Assembly: GCF_019711515.1 (NCBI RefSeq)
Contig: NZ_JAIGNO010000006.1
Span: 140,630 to 204,629, forward strand
Direction of reading: 5' to 3'
Length of the DNA: 64,000 nucleotides
Source of the DNA: Qipengyuania qiaonensis
Lineage (GTDB): Bacteria > Pseudomonadota > Alphaproteobacteria > Sphingomonadales > Sphingomonadaceae
The notes beneath the pieces were generated by a model. It saw nothing but the letters and a program-made list of their open reading frames with translations. It had not been told where the DNA came from and did not search any database. Positions 43,193 through 52,592 of the stretch are shown one piece after another; positions within the stretch are counted from its first letter, which is position 1; every line of letters starts with the position of its first letter. A program made the translations under genes and the position numbers.

Positions 43193-46183
43193 TCAGAAGA
43201 CTTTCCGGAACTCGACCGACACGACCCGGCCAAGCGGATCGACCAGATCCGGCTGGTATCTGAGGGGCACAACTCCTGTCCCATCGGTCACGCGCTGCTT
43301 CGCGTCGAACACGTTGTCGACCTTCAGCGACAGCCGCGCACCCTTGAAGAATCCGGGTGTTTCGCCCGCCAGCCATTTCTGATCTTCGAGATTCATGAAC
43401 AGGCGCAGGTTGAAAGTCGCCAGATCGTGAAAAGTCAGTGTATCCACCTGCGATCCGCTGGCATAATTGCCCGACAGGCGCAGGCCCATGCCCTTGTAGA
43501 ACAGGCCACCTTCCATCGTGATATTGTGCCGGCTTACGCCCGTTCCGCCGAGCGCATCGCCATTGAGCAGGTCCAGTTCGGGAATCCCAGGCGCGATCAG
43601 TGCCTCATTGTCGAGCTCGATCGTGTGATAGACGGAGAGGTTCCAGCGACCCTGTCCGTCTCCGCCGCCGCCCGACCCGCCGCCGCCTCGGCCTCCGCCA
43701 CCGCCACGGCCTCCTCCGCCCGAGGATCCGCGCCGGCTTTCGCTATCCGGAGGTGGCGCATCGCCCGGAGGCGGGCCACCCTCGCCACCGCGAGAACTGT
43801 TCTGGTCGCCATCGGCCTGCGGGGCCACGCAGACGCGGCTGCGCAGTTCGTTCACCCGTGCCTGATCGACCTGTCCGTCCGGACCGGTCAGGCGTTCGCG
43901 GAAACGTTCCGGTAGCGCGGAGAGATCGGGCGCCGTCGAAGCCGACGGATCGGCGGCGTTCCAGCCGGTGCATAGCGTTTGCCGCATGGCTGCGGCACGT
44001 TGTGGATCGGGAGCGCCGTCGGCACTGCAGAAGCGCTCGCGCATCTGGGCGACGCGTGTCGGATCGATCTGGCCGTTCTCGTCGCGCAGGCGCTGCTGCA
44101 TCCGTTCTGGAAGCTGCGAGATATCGGGCTCCACGCCGTCCTTGCAGAACTGCGCCCGGATTTCTTCGAAACGCCCGGAGTCGGCGCCGCCCCGGCCTCC
44201 CCTCCGACCACCTTGATCCGACGTCGATGCCGGTTGTGCCGCCGCCATGCGCGCCATCAAACCGCCGCGCCGTCCGCCACCTTCGCTCTCGGGCGCGGGC
44301 TTGCCGACCTTGCCGAAGAAGTTGAACCCGTAACGTATGCGCGACGAATTCCGCTCCGCGAATGTCACCGGGCGCTGATCGACCTGGACCAGCTCACCGT
44401 TGACGCGCGTAACCCGATCGGGAAACGCAGCTTCGATTGCCGATGTCAGTGCCGGGAAACTTTCGGTCACATCGTCCGAACGGTTGCGGAAGTATTCGAT
44501 CCGGAAATTGGACCGGTCGAACAGGTCGAAATCGTATGAAGCGGAAAGCTTGATATCCCGCTGGGTCTCGGCGAGCAGGCCGGGATTGCCTCCGGAAACG
44601 ACATTGGCCAACACGGTTTCCCCGGTGGCGAAATCGAAGACGGGCACATTGACATCGACGATCTGCGGTGCGCCGAGTTGTGACAGGCTGGGCGCGGCCT
44701 CTCGAACGGTATAGCTTGCCTGCAACGACAGGCTTTCCGATGGCCGCCAGTTGAGACCGGCATTCCAGTTCGTCAGCGTGCCGAAATCCGAAAGGTGATC
44801 GACGCCCCCTCCCAGATCGAGGCTGAGTTCGCCCAATGGGGCCAGGAAATTTTCGCGTGCGCTGGCCAGCGGGATGCCGAGATTGATGCCTGCTTCCGCG
44901 CGACGACGGTTCAGAGAGGTCTCCAGCCCGTCGATACGCGTGTCGGTGCTCTCTATGCCGTTCAGATCGTAACCGGCCTTGGCCGTAACATTGACCTCGC
45001 CACTCGGCAGCAGGATTGGTTGGCCGGTAAAAGTAGCCAAGGTGTCGATCGTATAGGTCTTGCTGCGCGCCTCGTCGAAACCGGCATCGGGAACGATCCC
45101 CAGATCGCCGGCAATATCGAGCTCGCCTGCCGCCGCCGCTTCGATCAGCGCCGTCGTATCGCGCCGGCGATCGATCCGCGTTGTGTTCCAGCCGCGAGAC
45201 GCATCGAGGGTCACGGCGAGATTCCAGTCGCCCACGGGCGCGTTGAGCGAACTGCCGAGCGATGCAGTGGTGGCGAAGGTTCGGCGGGTAATGGGATCGG
45301 CATCGAGAGCGCGCAATTCGCTGTTGCCGTCGGGATCGGTCAGCAGGACCGTATCGAGCCCCGAAAGCGAGCGGCTGACGCTGCGGTCGAGGTTGCCGTT
45401 GATCGAGAAGGTCGGTGCGCGTGCGCCCTCGCCGAAGCTGGTGTTCCAGGTGGTTTCCAGTTCGAAGCCTTCGCTGTCGGAAGCAAGGCTGCGATAGGCG
45501 GCCGGATCGGGATCGCCCGCTACGGTGGGGACGCTGCCTTCGGTCTGGATGACGCCGCGTTCCGCCTCGGTCAGCAGCGACGAGGTGTTGAATTCGGCGC
45601 CCAGCAACAGGCGATCTTCACCGTTGATGGTAAGCTGCGAATATTCGAGTTCGCCGCTCGACCGGCCACCCGCGGTGGGCTGGCCGTATTCCGCTTCGAC
45701 CTCGCGACTGGCGAAATTGTCCTTCAGGATGAAGTTCACCACGCGCTGGTCGGCAGGATAGCCATATTGCAGCGCGACTTCTTCGGGAAATATCTCGACC
45801 TTGACGATGGCTTCGGGCGGATAGCGGCGGAATTCGCGGAAGCTGGACACGCGGCGGCCATTGACCAGGAAAACCGGCTGCCCGCTACCCCGCCCGCTGC
45901 CCGAGCCGGTCTGCGGCGCAAGCTGTGCGATCAGATCCGCAAGCGAATCCGCGCCATAGGCGGCGATGTCCTCTTCGTTGAGTTCGACCACGGGCGGCAC
46001 GTCGGTCTGCACCTGTCCTCGCACACGCTCGCCGGTAACGACGATGGCGTTGTCCGACAGCTCGTCGTCGTCCGCAGCGGCCTCCTGGCCGGTTGCCGGG
46101 GTCTGCGCGGTATCCTGCGCCCATACGGGCGTGGCCAGCGCGATAGTCAGCGCAAGAGCGGAGATACGTCGTGTAACTTGCAT
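43193..46183 (-). CDS. TonB-dependent receptor with Gly-rich and Cys-repeat insertion
   Basis: A 996-residue outer-membrane receptor. Its signal peptide ends at TPVWAQ, the plug has ELNEEDIAAYGADSLADLI and GQPVFLVNGRRV, and the barrel ends in Phe (VSVEFRKVF). The start is ATG 46183; the frame stays open upstream but without meaning. Between about 43655 and 44300 the barrel is interrupted by roughly 215 residues. This insert holds a Gly/Arg-rich stretch and four copies of an R-x-x-C helix (EIRAQFC, QMRERFC, AMRQTLC, ELRSRVC). Two copies share a longer module with PDISQLPERMQQRL and PDLSALPERFRERL. The ligand is unknown. Confidence 0.88.
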   Translation of the reverse strand: MQVTRRISALALTIALATPVWAQDTAQTPATGQEAAADDDELSDNAIVVTGERVRGQVQTDVPPVVELNEEDIAAYGADSLADLIAQLAPQTGSGSGRGSGQPVFLVNGRRVSSFREFRRYPPEAIVKVEIFPEEVALQYGYPADQRVVNFILKDNFASREVEAEYGQPTAGGRSSGELEYSQLTINGEDRLLLGAEFNTSSLLTEAERGVIQTEGSVPTVAGDPDPAAYRSLASDSEGFELETTWNTSFGEGARAPTFSINGNLDRSVSRSLSGLDTVLLTDPDGNSELRALDADPITRRTFATTASLGSSLNAPVGDWNLAVTLDASRGWNTTRIDRRRDTTALIEAAAAGELDIAGDLGIVPDAGFDEARSKTYTIDTLATFTGQPILLPSGEVNVTAKAGYDLNGIESTDTRIDGLETSLNRRRAEAGINLGIPLASARENFLAPLGELSLDLGGGVDHLSDFGTLTNWNAGLNWRPSESLSLQASYTVREAAPSLSQLGAPQIVDVNVPVFDFATGETVLANVVSGGNPGLLAETQRDIKLSASYDFDLFDRSNFRIEYFRNRSDDVTESFPALTSAIEAAFPDRVTRVNGELVQVDQRPVTFAERNSSRIRYGFNFFGKVGKPAPESEGGGRRGGLMARMAAAQPASTSDQGGRRGGRGGADSGRFEEIRAQFCKDGVEPDISQLPERMQQRLRDENGQIDPTRVAQMRERFCSADGAPDPQRAAAMRQTLCTGWNAADPSASTAPDLSALPERFRERLTGPDGQVDQARVNELRSRVCVAPQADGDQNSSRGGEGGPPPGDAPPPDSESRRGSSGGGGRGGGGGRGGGGSGGGGDGQGRWNLSVYHTIELDNEALIAPGIPELDLLNGDALGGTGVSRHNITMEGGLFYKGMGLRLSGNYASGSQVDTLTFHDLATFNLRLFMNLEDQKWLAGETPGFFKGARLSLKVDNVFDAKQRVTDGTGVVPLRYQPDLVDPLGRVVSVEFRKVF

Positions 46184-46387
46184 GGAAAGTGTAGCGATCC
46201 TGTCTTCGTTCTCGTCCTTCCCCTGCGGCACGGGTGGACGAGGCATCAGATGCGGGCAAGAAGTGTTGGGTATCAAAGTGTCGCGCCAGCCTGTCGCTGG
46301 GCTTAATGTCCAAGTCTTTCCTTTTGTCCCTACTGCCGCTATGGGCGCGCAACACTGATCGACCAACGGCACAGACCAAGGAACTAC

Positions 46388-46633
46388 ATGGCGAAAGAAG
46401 AACTTCTCGAAATGCGCGGTAAGGTAGTTGAACTGCTGCCCAATGCGATGTTCCGCGTCGAGCTCGAGAATGGTCATGAAGTACTCGGCCACACGGCCGG
46501 CAAGATGCGCAAGAACCGCATCCGCGTGCTGGTCGGCGATGAAGTGCTGTGCGAACTGACGCCGTACGATCTTACCAAGGCGCGCATCACCTATCGCTTC
46601 ATGCCCGGTCGCGGCGGCCCCGGCCCGCAATAA
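46388..46633 (+). CDS. infA: Translation initiation factor IF-1
   Basis: An 81-residue OB-fold protein that binds the 30S A site and assists IF2/IF3. It shows [41 protein letters not shown] and the terminal KARITYRF. It is about nine residues longer than the E. coli protein, with a GRGGPGPQ tail. AAGGAACTAC is the ribosome site. First of a four-gene string with maf, an RNase and yacG. Confidence 0.97.
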   Translation: MAKEELLEMRGKVVELLPNAMFRVELENGHEVLGHTAGKMRKNRIRVLVGDEVLCELTPYDLTKARITYRFMPGRGGPGPQ

Positions 46634-46639
46634 GCTCAC

Positions 46640-47215
46640 GTGGGCCAGCCCGCCCTAATTCTAGCATCGGCCAGTCCCCGCAGGCGCGAGCTTCTCGCTC
46701 GCCTCGGCGTGACGCCGTCTGCCATCGCTCCCGCCGATATCGACGAAACCCCGGCGAAGGGCGAACTGCCGCGCGATTATGCCAAACGCATGGCTCGCGA
46801 AAAGGCCGAGGCCGCAAAATCGGAAGATGGCTTTGTTCTTGCTGGCGACACGGTGGTTGCCGCTGGGCGACGCATCCTGCCCAAGGCCGAGGACGAAGCA
46901 ACGGCGCGCAAATGCCTCGAACTGCTCTCGGGCCGACGCCATCGCGTCCTGTCCGCCATCGCCTTGTGCGCGCCGGATGGCAGCTTGCGCGAGCGGCTGA
47001 GCGAAACAATGGTGATGTTCAAGCGCCTCTCCCCTGGCGAGATCGAAGCATACATCGCCAGCGGTGAATGGGAAGGCAAGGCGGGCGGCTATGCCATCCA
47101 GGGTATCGCCGAGGGGTTGATCAGCCGGATTCACGGCAGCCATTCGGGCGTGGTCGGCCTGCCGCTCTACGAAACGCGAGCGCTCCTGAAATCCGCGGGT
47201 TTCGACATTGCCTGA
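46640..47215 (+). CDS. maf: Maf-family nucleotide pyrophosphatase
   Basis: A 191-residue nucleoside-triphosphate pyrophosphatase that removes non-canonical or excess nucleotides. ILASASPRRRELL at the N terminus, GFVLAGDTVVA with the catalytic Asp, and GKAGGYAIQGIA in the second half place it in the Maf superfamily, most like the dTTP/UTP type. The start is GTG 46640, 6 bp after infA. It overlaps the next gene by 8 bp. Confidence 0.93.
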   Translation: MGQPALILASASPRRRELLARLGVTPSAIAPADIDETPAKGELPRDYAKRMAREKAEAAKSEDGFVLAGDTVVAAGRRILPKAEDEATARKCLELLSGRRHRVLSAIALCAPDGSLRERLSETMVMFKRLSPGEIEAYIASGEWEGKAGGYAIQGIAEGLISRIHGSHSGVVGLPLYETRALLKSAGFDIA

Positions 47216-48161
47216 ATGGGTCGTCGAGGAGGGTATCGGCGAGCGTCGCGCCCTGCTGATCGATCGTGAAAAGGTGCTTGCCGCAAAGCTATTCTGGCCG
47301 GGGGAATTGCAGGCTGGCGAGGAATTTGGGGGCAAGCTCCTGCGCAAGGCCGGATCGCGCGGAATGGCGCTCCACCCTTCCGGTCGCGAAGTCCTCGTCG
47401 ATGGTCTCCCGCGCGAGGCAAGCGAGGGGGCGAGCTATCGTTTCATATTGACGCGCGCGGCCATGACCGAACGCGGCCGATTCAAACTGGGCGCTGCACG
47501 CTCGGTCGAAAGCGCAGGCAGGATTGCCGCAAATCCCTTTGCGGATGGCGCCCCTCTACGCCAATTGCCGGCCGGTGCGTGGGACGACATCTGGCAAACA
47601 GCGTCTTCCGGAGCGGTCGAATTCGCCGGAGGTTCGCTCCTGTTTGCGACCACCCCGGCCATGACACTGATCGATATCGATGGCGAATTGTCTCCGCGCG
47701 AGCTGGCGTTGGCCGCTGTCCCCGAAATCTCTCGCTGGCTGCCGCTATTCGATCTCGGCGGTTCGATCGGGGTGGATTTCCCGACGCTCCAGACCAAGGC
47801 GGACCGCAAGGCGGTGGACGAGGCATTGGACGACGCCCTGGCCGATTTCCCCCATGAACGCACCGCCATGAACGGCTTCGGCTTTGTCCAGATCGTCGCC
47901 CGGCTCGAGGGTCCATCGCTCCTCCATCGTTTCGCCACCTCGCGTGTAGGCATGGCCGCGCGCATGGCCCTCCACCGTGCCGAAATGGTAGAGGGGCCGG
48001 GAGTCACACAGCTGACGGTACATCCCGCCCTCAAGGCCAGGCTCAAGCCCGAATGGCTTGCCGAACTCGAACGCCGCACCGCCCGCCCGGTGCGCATATT
48101 GGCCGATCCGGGCCTTGCGATAGAGGCCGCGACGGCCCAAATCGTGGCCCATGACGATTAA
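47208..48161 (+). CDS. Short ribonuclease E/G-like protein
   Basis: A 317-residue protein related to the catalytic core of RNase E/G but without an S1 domain or zinc-link Cys pair. The putative DNase-I-like metal site is preserved: TLIDIDGELSPRELAL corresponds to the first catalytic Asp block and IGVDFPTLQTKADRKAVDEAL to the second. The start is TTG 47208, overlapping maf, and the end overlaps yacG by 11 bp. Such short forms sit in this position in many alphaproteobacteria; their RNA targets are unclear. Confidence 0.85.
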   Translation: MPEWVVEEGIGERRALLIDREKVLAAKLFWPGELQAGEEFGGKLLRKAGSRGMALHPSGREVLVDGLPREASEGASYRFILTRAAMTERGRFKLGAARSVESAGRIAANPFADGAPLRQLPAGAWDDIWQTASSGAVEFAGGSLLFATTPAMTLIDIDGELSPRELALAAVPEISRWLPLFDLGGSIGVDFPTLQTKADRKAVDEALDDALADFPHERTAMNGFGFVQIVARLEGPSLLHRFATSRVGMAARMALHRAEMVEGPGVTQLTVHPALKARLKPEWLAELERRTARPVRILADPGLAIEAATAQIVAHDD

Positions 48162-48339
48162 ATCCCGCCTGTGCCCGATCTGTAAAAAGCCGCGTAGCGA
48201 GGACTATACTCCATTCTGTTCGAGCCGCTGCCGTGACCGCGACCTGTCGCAGTGGTTCGGCGACGGCTATGCGGTCCCAGGCCGACCTGCGCTTCCGGAA
48301 GAAATCTCGGCGGAAGTCACCCGCGGCAGAGAAGAGTAA
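48151..48339 (+). CDS. yacG: DNA gyrase inhibitor YacG (zinc protein)
   Basis: A 62-residue zinc-ribbon protein. The CPICKKP and CSSRCRDRDL pairs give the four Cys ligands, followed by the family's DLSQWFGDGYAVPG. In E. coli YacG binds GyrB and blocks DNA binding. It overlaps the RNase gene by 11 bp and is the last gene of the infA string, ahead of a tRNA. Confidence 0.93.
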   Translation: MTIKSRLCPICKKPRSEDYTPFCSSRCRDRDLSQWFGDGYAVPGRPALPEEISAEVTRGREE

Positions 48340-48431
48340 CAATTCCCCCCTTGCCAAGGCGGACCAGCTTCGCCATAGGCGCGCTCTCATTGCTCGCAGG
48401 GCTCATTCAAGCCGCTCCGCCGAAGCAGTGT

Positions 48432-48506
48432 GCCCGGGTAGCTCAGTGGTAGAGCAGACGATTGAAAATCGTCGTGTCGGTGGTTCGACTCCGCCCCTGG
48501 GCACCA
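48432..48506 (+). tRNA. tRNA-Phe (GAA)
   Basis: A 75-nt tRNA with encoded CCA. Acceptor GCCCGGG pairs with CCTGGGC (one G-U), the D-arm contains AGCTCAGTGGTAGAGC, the anticodon stem-loop GACGATTGAAAATCGTC has GAA at 48464-48466, and the T-arm contains GGTTCGACTCC. Confidence 0.97.
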
Positions 48507-48550
48507 CTTCGCTACCCTTACCGATCCGGCATGTTCGCGTAGACGCGATG

Positions 48551-49807
48551 CTAACTCGTTGCGATGTCTTCCGCCGCTGCGCCGATCTCGGCCCATATCC
48601 GCGCCAGATCGCTATCCTCGATGCAATAAGGCGGCATGACGTAGACGGTGTTGCCCAGCGGGCGGAGCAGCAGGTCCGCTTCGCGAAACCGGCGCAACAG
48701 CCTGGGGCCGAGGTCGGATAGGTAACTTCCTCCTGGATCGCCCAGTTCGAGCGCCGCAATCGTGCCGCAGCGTCGCAGATTGCTGGCCATCGGATGATCC
48801 TCGAGTGCTTCGAGATGTCGCTGTTGCCCACTGCTCAGCTCCGCAATCCGCTCGAGCACCGGTTCCTCGCGCCAGATTGCCAGATTGGCGTTGGCGGCAG
48901 CGCAGGCCAACGGGTTCGCGGTGTAGCTTGAGGAATGGTAGAAGGTCCGCGTCCGGTCGGTCGAATAATGCGCATCCCAGATGGGTTCGCTTGCCATGGT
49001 CACGGCGAGCGGAATCGCACCGCCGGTCAGCCCCTTCGACAGGCACATGATATCGGGCACGATGCCGGCCTGTTCGCAGGCCGTAAGCGTGCCGGTGCGG
49101 CCCCAGGCGGTCATCACCTCATCGGCTATGAACAGCGTTCCGTGCCGTGCGCAGATCTCGCGCATCTCGGCCAGCACGGCCGCCGGGTACATCAGCATTC
49201 CCCCTGCCCCCAATACGAGCGGCTCGACAATGAAGGCTGCTGCGCCGGCAGCGCACGCGGCCTCCAGCGCATCGAGCGTCGCCTGCGGATCGTCGCCAGG
49301 AAAGGGCACGCGCCCGACGTCGAACAGCAGCGGCGCATAGGCTGCGTTGAACACGCCCCTAGCCCCGACGGACATCGCGCCGATCGTATCGCCGTGATAG
49401 GAATGCTCCATCACCACAACGCAGCTACGTCCCGCGCCGCGATGCGTCCAGAAGCCGAGCGCCATCTTGAGCGCAACCTCGACCGCAGTCGAACCGCTGT
49501 CGGAAAAAAACACGCGGGTGAGTTCGCCCGGCAGGATACGGCGCAGTTCGAGCGCCAGGTCCTCCGCGGGCTGGTGCGTCCAGCCGGCAAAGATCATCTG
49601 GTCGAGCTGCTGCGCCTGCTCGGCGATTGCTGCCATGATGCGCGGATGACAATGGCCATGCGTCGTCACCCACCAGCTGGAAATCGCATCCACGACGCGG
49701 CGGCCATCGGCTGTGTGGAGAACCGCACCTTCGGCGTGCGTGACCAGCGGAGCGGGGTCGCCCAGCCCGTGCTGGGTGAAGGGATGCCAGATGGGTGAAT
49801 GGGTCAT
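48551..49807 (-). CDS. bioA: Adenosylmethionine-8-amino-7-oxononanoate aminotransferase
   Basis: PLP enzyme of biotin synthesis that transfers an amino group from AdoMet to KAPA, giving DAPA. The 418-residue product has [43 protein letters not shown]-type [15 protein letters not shown], and the PLP Lys in [14 protein letters not shown]. It overlaps bioD by 4 bp as the last gene of bioF-bioD-bioA. bioB is not in the window. Confidence 0.95.
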   Translation of the reverse strand: MTHSPIWHPFTQHGLGDPAPLVTHAEGAVLHTADGRRVVDAISSWWVTTHGHCHPRIMAAIAEQAQQLDQMIFAGWTHQPAEDLALELRRILPGELTRVFFSDSGSTAVEVALKMALGFWTHRGAGRSCVVVMEHSYHGDTIGAMSVGARGVFNAAYAPLLFDVGRVPFPGDDPQATLDALEAACAAGAAAFIVEPLVLGAGGMLMYPAAVLAEMREICARHGTLFIADEVMTAWGRTGTLTACEQAGIVPDIMCLSKGLTGGAIPLAVTMASEPIWDAHYSTDRTRTFYHSSSYTANPLACAAANANLAIWREEPVLERIAELSSGQQRHLEALEDHPMASNLRRCGTIAALELGDPGGSYLSDLGPRLLRRFREADLLLRPLGNTVYVMPPYCIEDSDLARIWAEIGAAAEDIATS

Positions 49808-50424
49808 CGAAAGTCCGCCAGGCTGAAATTGTTCGCGAAGGCTGCTGCGAGTGTGGCGGGTTCGAGTGTGCCGAGCATAGGCAGGCGGCCCAGCCGCCGG
49901 ACCTTGCCCAATCGGCAGATGGTCGCCTCGCTATCCTCAACCGCATCGCCGACGAACGCCACGCCATGGACCGTCAACGCACGGGCACGCAGCGCTTCGA
50001 TGGTCAGCAGGGTATGGTTGATCGTGCCCAGCGCCGTGCGCGCGACCACGATCGCGGGGAGACCCCAGCGCGCGAAGAGATCGGCATATAGTAGCTCGTC
50101 GCCCAGCGGTACCAGCGCGCCACCCGCTCCCTCGACCACCAGCGGGCGGTGGTCGGGAAGCGTCAGTCGCGCCGGATCTATCGTCACCCCGTCGATCTCT
50201 GCCGCACGATGCGGCGAACAGGGTGTCGCCAGCCGATAGGTTTCGGGCAGCACTCGCTCTTCGCCGATCCGCGCCAATCGCGCCACCTGCGCCCGATCGC
50301 CGCCTTCATCGAGCCCGGCCTGCACGGGCTTCCAGTAATGCGCGCCCAGCGCACCGGCCAGCGCCGCAGCGAAAACGGTCTTGCCGACATCGGTATCGGT
50401 GCCGGTGACGATGAAGGCGGTCAT
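49804..50424 (-). CDS. bioD: Dethiobiotin synthetase
   Basis: ATP-dependent carboxylation of DAPA to dethiobiotin. The 206-residue P-loop protein shows [15 protein letters not shown] at the N terminus, YWKPVQAG, and [11 protein letters not shown]. Start and stop both overlap their neighbours by 4 bp, so bioF, bioD and bioA are translated as one coupled unit. Confidence 0.95.
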   Translation of the reverse strand: MTAFIVTGTDTDVGKTVFAAALAGALGAHYWKPVQAGLDEGGDRAQVARLARIGEERVLPETYRLATPCSPHRAAEIDGVTIDPARLTLPDHRPLVVEGAGGALVPLGDELLYADLFARWGLPAIVVARTALGTINHTLLTIEALRARALTVHGVAFVGDAVEDSEATICRLGKVRRLGRLPMLGTLEPATLAAAFANNFSLADFR

Positions 50425-51566
50425 GCGAGAATCTCCGAAAGCGTGTCGGCCAGTGCATCGATCTGCGGTTTGCCGATATTGAGCGTGAGCGAAATACGCA
50501 GGCGGCTCGTGCCTGCAGGCACGGTCGGCGGGCGAATGCCGCGAACATCGAGGCCAGCCTCGCGCAGGCGCTGCGCGATCTGCATGGTGCGCGCATCGTC
50601 GCCGATAACCAGCGGCATGATCTGCGATCCGCTAATGGTTGCTCCCAGCGGCGCGAGGCGTTCACCGGCATAGGCGACCAGTTCGGCCAGCCTCACGCGA
50701 CGCTCGGGCTCATCCTCGACCACCCTCAACGCCTCGCGGACGCAGGCGGCGATCAGCGGAGAGGGCGCGGTCGAGAAAATGAAGCTGCGCGCGCGATTGA
50801 TGAGATGGTCGCGCATGACACGCGGCCCGCACAGCAAGGCACCTTCGCTGCCCAACGCCTTGCCGCAAGTACGCAGCACGATGGCATTGGCGCGTCCGTC
50901 GAGCCCATATGCCAACCCACGTCCGCCCTCGCCGAAAACGCCGGTCGCATGCGCATCGTCAGCCAGCAGGATAGCGCCGTGACGGTCCGCGAGATCGGCC
51001 AGTTCGCGCAGCGGTGCGCGGTCGCCATCCATGCTGTAGAGCGTTTCCACCGCAATCCAGGCGGTCGCTTGTACATTCCTTTCGCGCCAACGCGCCAATC
51101 CATCGGCAAAAGCGTCCAGATCGTTATGTGGCACCGCGACCCTCTCGGCGCGCGACAGGCGCATGCCTTCATGCGCGCTCGCATGGATCAGTGTATCGTA
51201 GAAGATCGCATCGCCGCGCTGCGGCAGCGTGGCCAGCATAGCGCTGTTCGCGGTGTAACCGTTGGCGAGGAACAGCGCGCTCTCGCTGCCGAAGAACCGC
51301 GCAGCCTCTACCTCGAGCAATTCGTGTTCCTCGTGATTGCCACGCAGCAGCCGCGAGCCGCCGGCACCCGCGGGCACGCCGCGGTCCATTGCCGCGGCGA
51401 TCGCGCGCTTCAGCCGCGCATCCCCAGCTAGGGCGAGATAGTCATTGGATGAAAAATCCGCGCCCTGGGGCCGAATTAGGCTGCGCCGGCGCGACTGGCG
51501 CGCAAGCGAGGTCAGATCGTCCTGCTGCGCGGAGAAAGCGCGCGCAATGCTACCAAGTGATTGCAT
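50421..51566 (-). CDS. bioF: 8-amino-7-oxononanoate synthase
   Basis: PLP-dependent condensation of pimeloyl-thioester with alanine, the first committed step of the biotin ring pathway. The 381-residue product has [38 protein letters not shown] and the PLP Lys in [12 protein letters not shown]. The start chosen is ATG 51566 (MQSLGSI); ATG 51584 and a start at 51602 are also open. It is the first gene of the bio operon and faces purC across 150 bp. Confidence 0.94.
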   Translation of the reverse strand: MQSLGSIARAFSAQQDDLTSLARQSRRRSLIRPQGADFSSNDYLALAGDARLKRAIAAAMDRGVPAGAGGSRLLRGNHEEHELLEVEAARFFGSESALFLANGYTANSAMLATLPQRGDAIFYDTLIHASAHEGMRLSRAERVAVPHNDLDAFADGLARWRERNVQATAWIAVETLYSMDGDRAPLRELADLADRHGAILLADDAHATGVFGEGGRGLAYGLDGRANAIVLRTCGKALGSEGALLCGPRVMRDHLINRARSFIFSTAPSPLIAACVREALRVVEDEPERRVRLAELVAYAGERLAPLGATISGSQIMPLVIGDDARTMQIAQRLREAGLDVRGIRPPTVPAGTSRLRISLTLNIGKPQIDALADTLSEILA

Positions 51567-51716
51567 GGCGCGTCCGCTAACCATCGTGCAGCGCGGCTGC
51601 AATTGCTTTCGCCCATCCGCTTCTGTATGTGCTGAGCGTTCGCCCCGGCAGTCGCAATCGCCAGTCGATTCCGTCGCCGGGGCGCATGAATTTTATGCGC
51701 GAAGGAATACCTGCCC

Positions 51717-52520
51717 ATGGCTCGTCGTCGCCAGATCTACGAAGGCAAGGCCAAAATCCTGTACGAAGGCCCCGAACCCGGCACCATCATCCAGTATTTC
51801 AAGGATGATGCCACCGCCTTCAATGCCGAAAAGAAAGGCACGATCAACGGCAAGGGCGTGATCAATAATCGCATCAGCGAATATGTGTTCACGCGCCTGT
51901 CGCATATCGGCATCCCGACGCATTTCATCCGCCGGCTCAATATGCGCGAACAATTGGTGCGGCAGGTCGAAATCATTCCGCTGGAAGTGGTGGTGCGCAA
52001 TGTCGCCGCCGGTTCGCTCAGCAAGCGCCTGGGCATTGAGGAAGGCGAGCTGCTGCCGCACACGCTGATCGAATATTGCCTCAAGGACGATGCGCTGGGC
52101 GATCCCAAAGTGTCCGAAGAGGAAATCGCCTGCTTCAACTGGTGCAGCCATGAAGAGCTGCAGGACATGTCGAGCATGGCGATCCGCATCAACGACTTCA
52201 TGTGCGGCATGTTCGCCGCGATCGACATCCGGTTGGTCGATTTCAAGCTGGAGTTCGGTCGCATCTGGGACGGCGATTACAGTCGCGTAATCCTGGCCGA
52301 CGAAATCAGCCCCGACGGGTGTCGCCTGTGGGACATCAACACGGGAGAGAAGCTCGACAAGGATCGCTTCCGTCGCGACATGGGCGGCGAAAGCGAAGCG
52401 TATCAGGAGGTCGCCCGCCGCCTGGGTCTGCTGCAGAACGAAGATAGCGGTCCGGGCGAAGTGCTCGATATGAACGCCCATCGCGGGCGGCTGAGGTCTC
52501 CGGCAAAATCGAAAAAGTAG
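51717..52520 (+). CDS. purC: Phosphoribosylaminoimidazole-succinocarboxamide synthase
   Basis: SAICAR synthetase of purine biosynthesis, joining CAIR and aspartate with ATP. The 267-residue product opens [17 protein letters not shown] and shows [26 protein letters not shown] and [12 protein letters not shown]. The gene is about 5.5 kb upstream of purS-purQ on the same strand, with a peptidase and a receptor between. A basic tail of a few residues ends the protein. Confidence 0.96.
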   Translation: MARRRQIYEGKAKILYEGPEPGTIIQYFKDDATAFNAEKKGTINGKGVINNRISEYVFTRLSHIGIPTHFIRRLNMREQLVRQVEIIPLEVVVRNVAAGSLSKRLGIEEGELLPHTLIEYCLKDDALGDPKVSEEEIACFNWCSHEELQDMSSMAIRINDFMCGMFAAIDIRLVDFKLEFGRIWDGDYSRVILADEISPDGCRLWDINTGEKLDKDRFRRDMGGESEAYQEVARRLGLLQNEDSGPGEVLDMNAHRGRLRSPAKSKK

Positions 52521-52592
52521 GACCGACGGGCAGCGTTTCCGGAAAGCTTGGATTCAGGCCCCGTCCGTCATAGCGTGACCCCGATCCGGCCG

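Noticed and set aside
44795..46306. 503-codon plus-strand ORF antisense to the TonB receptor
   Set aside because: No ribosome site or family signature; the receptor reading is clear.
46184..46639. Upstream extension of the 43-46 kb TonB receptor
   Set aside because: The frame is open but overlaps infA and precedes a clear signal peptide, so the start is placed at 46183.
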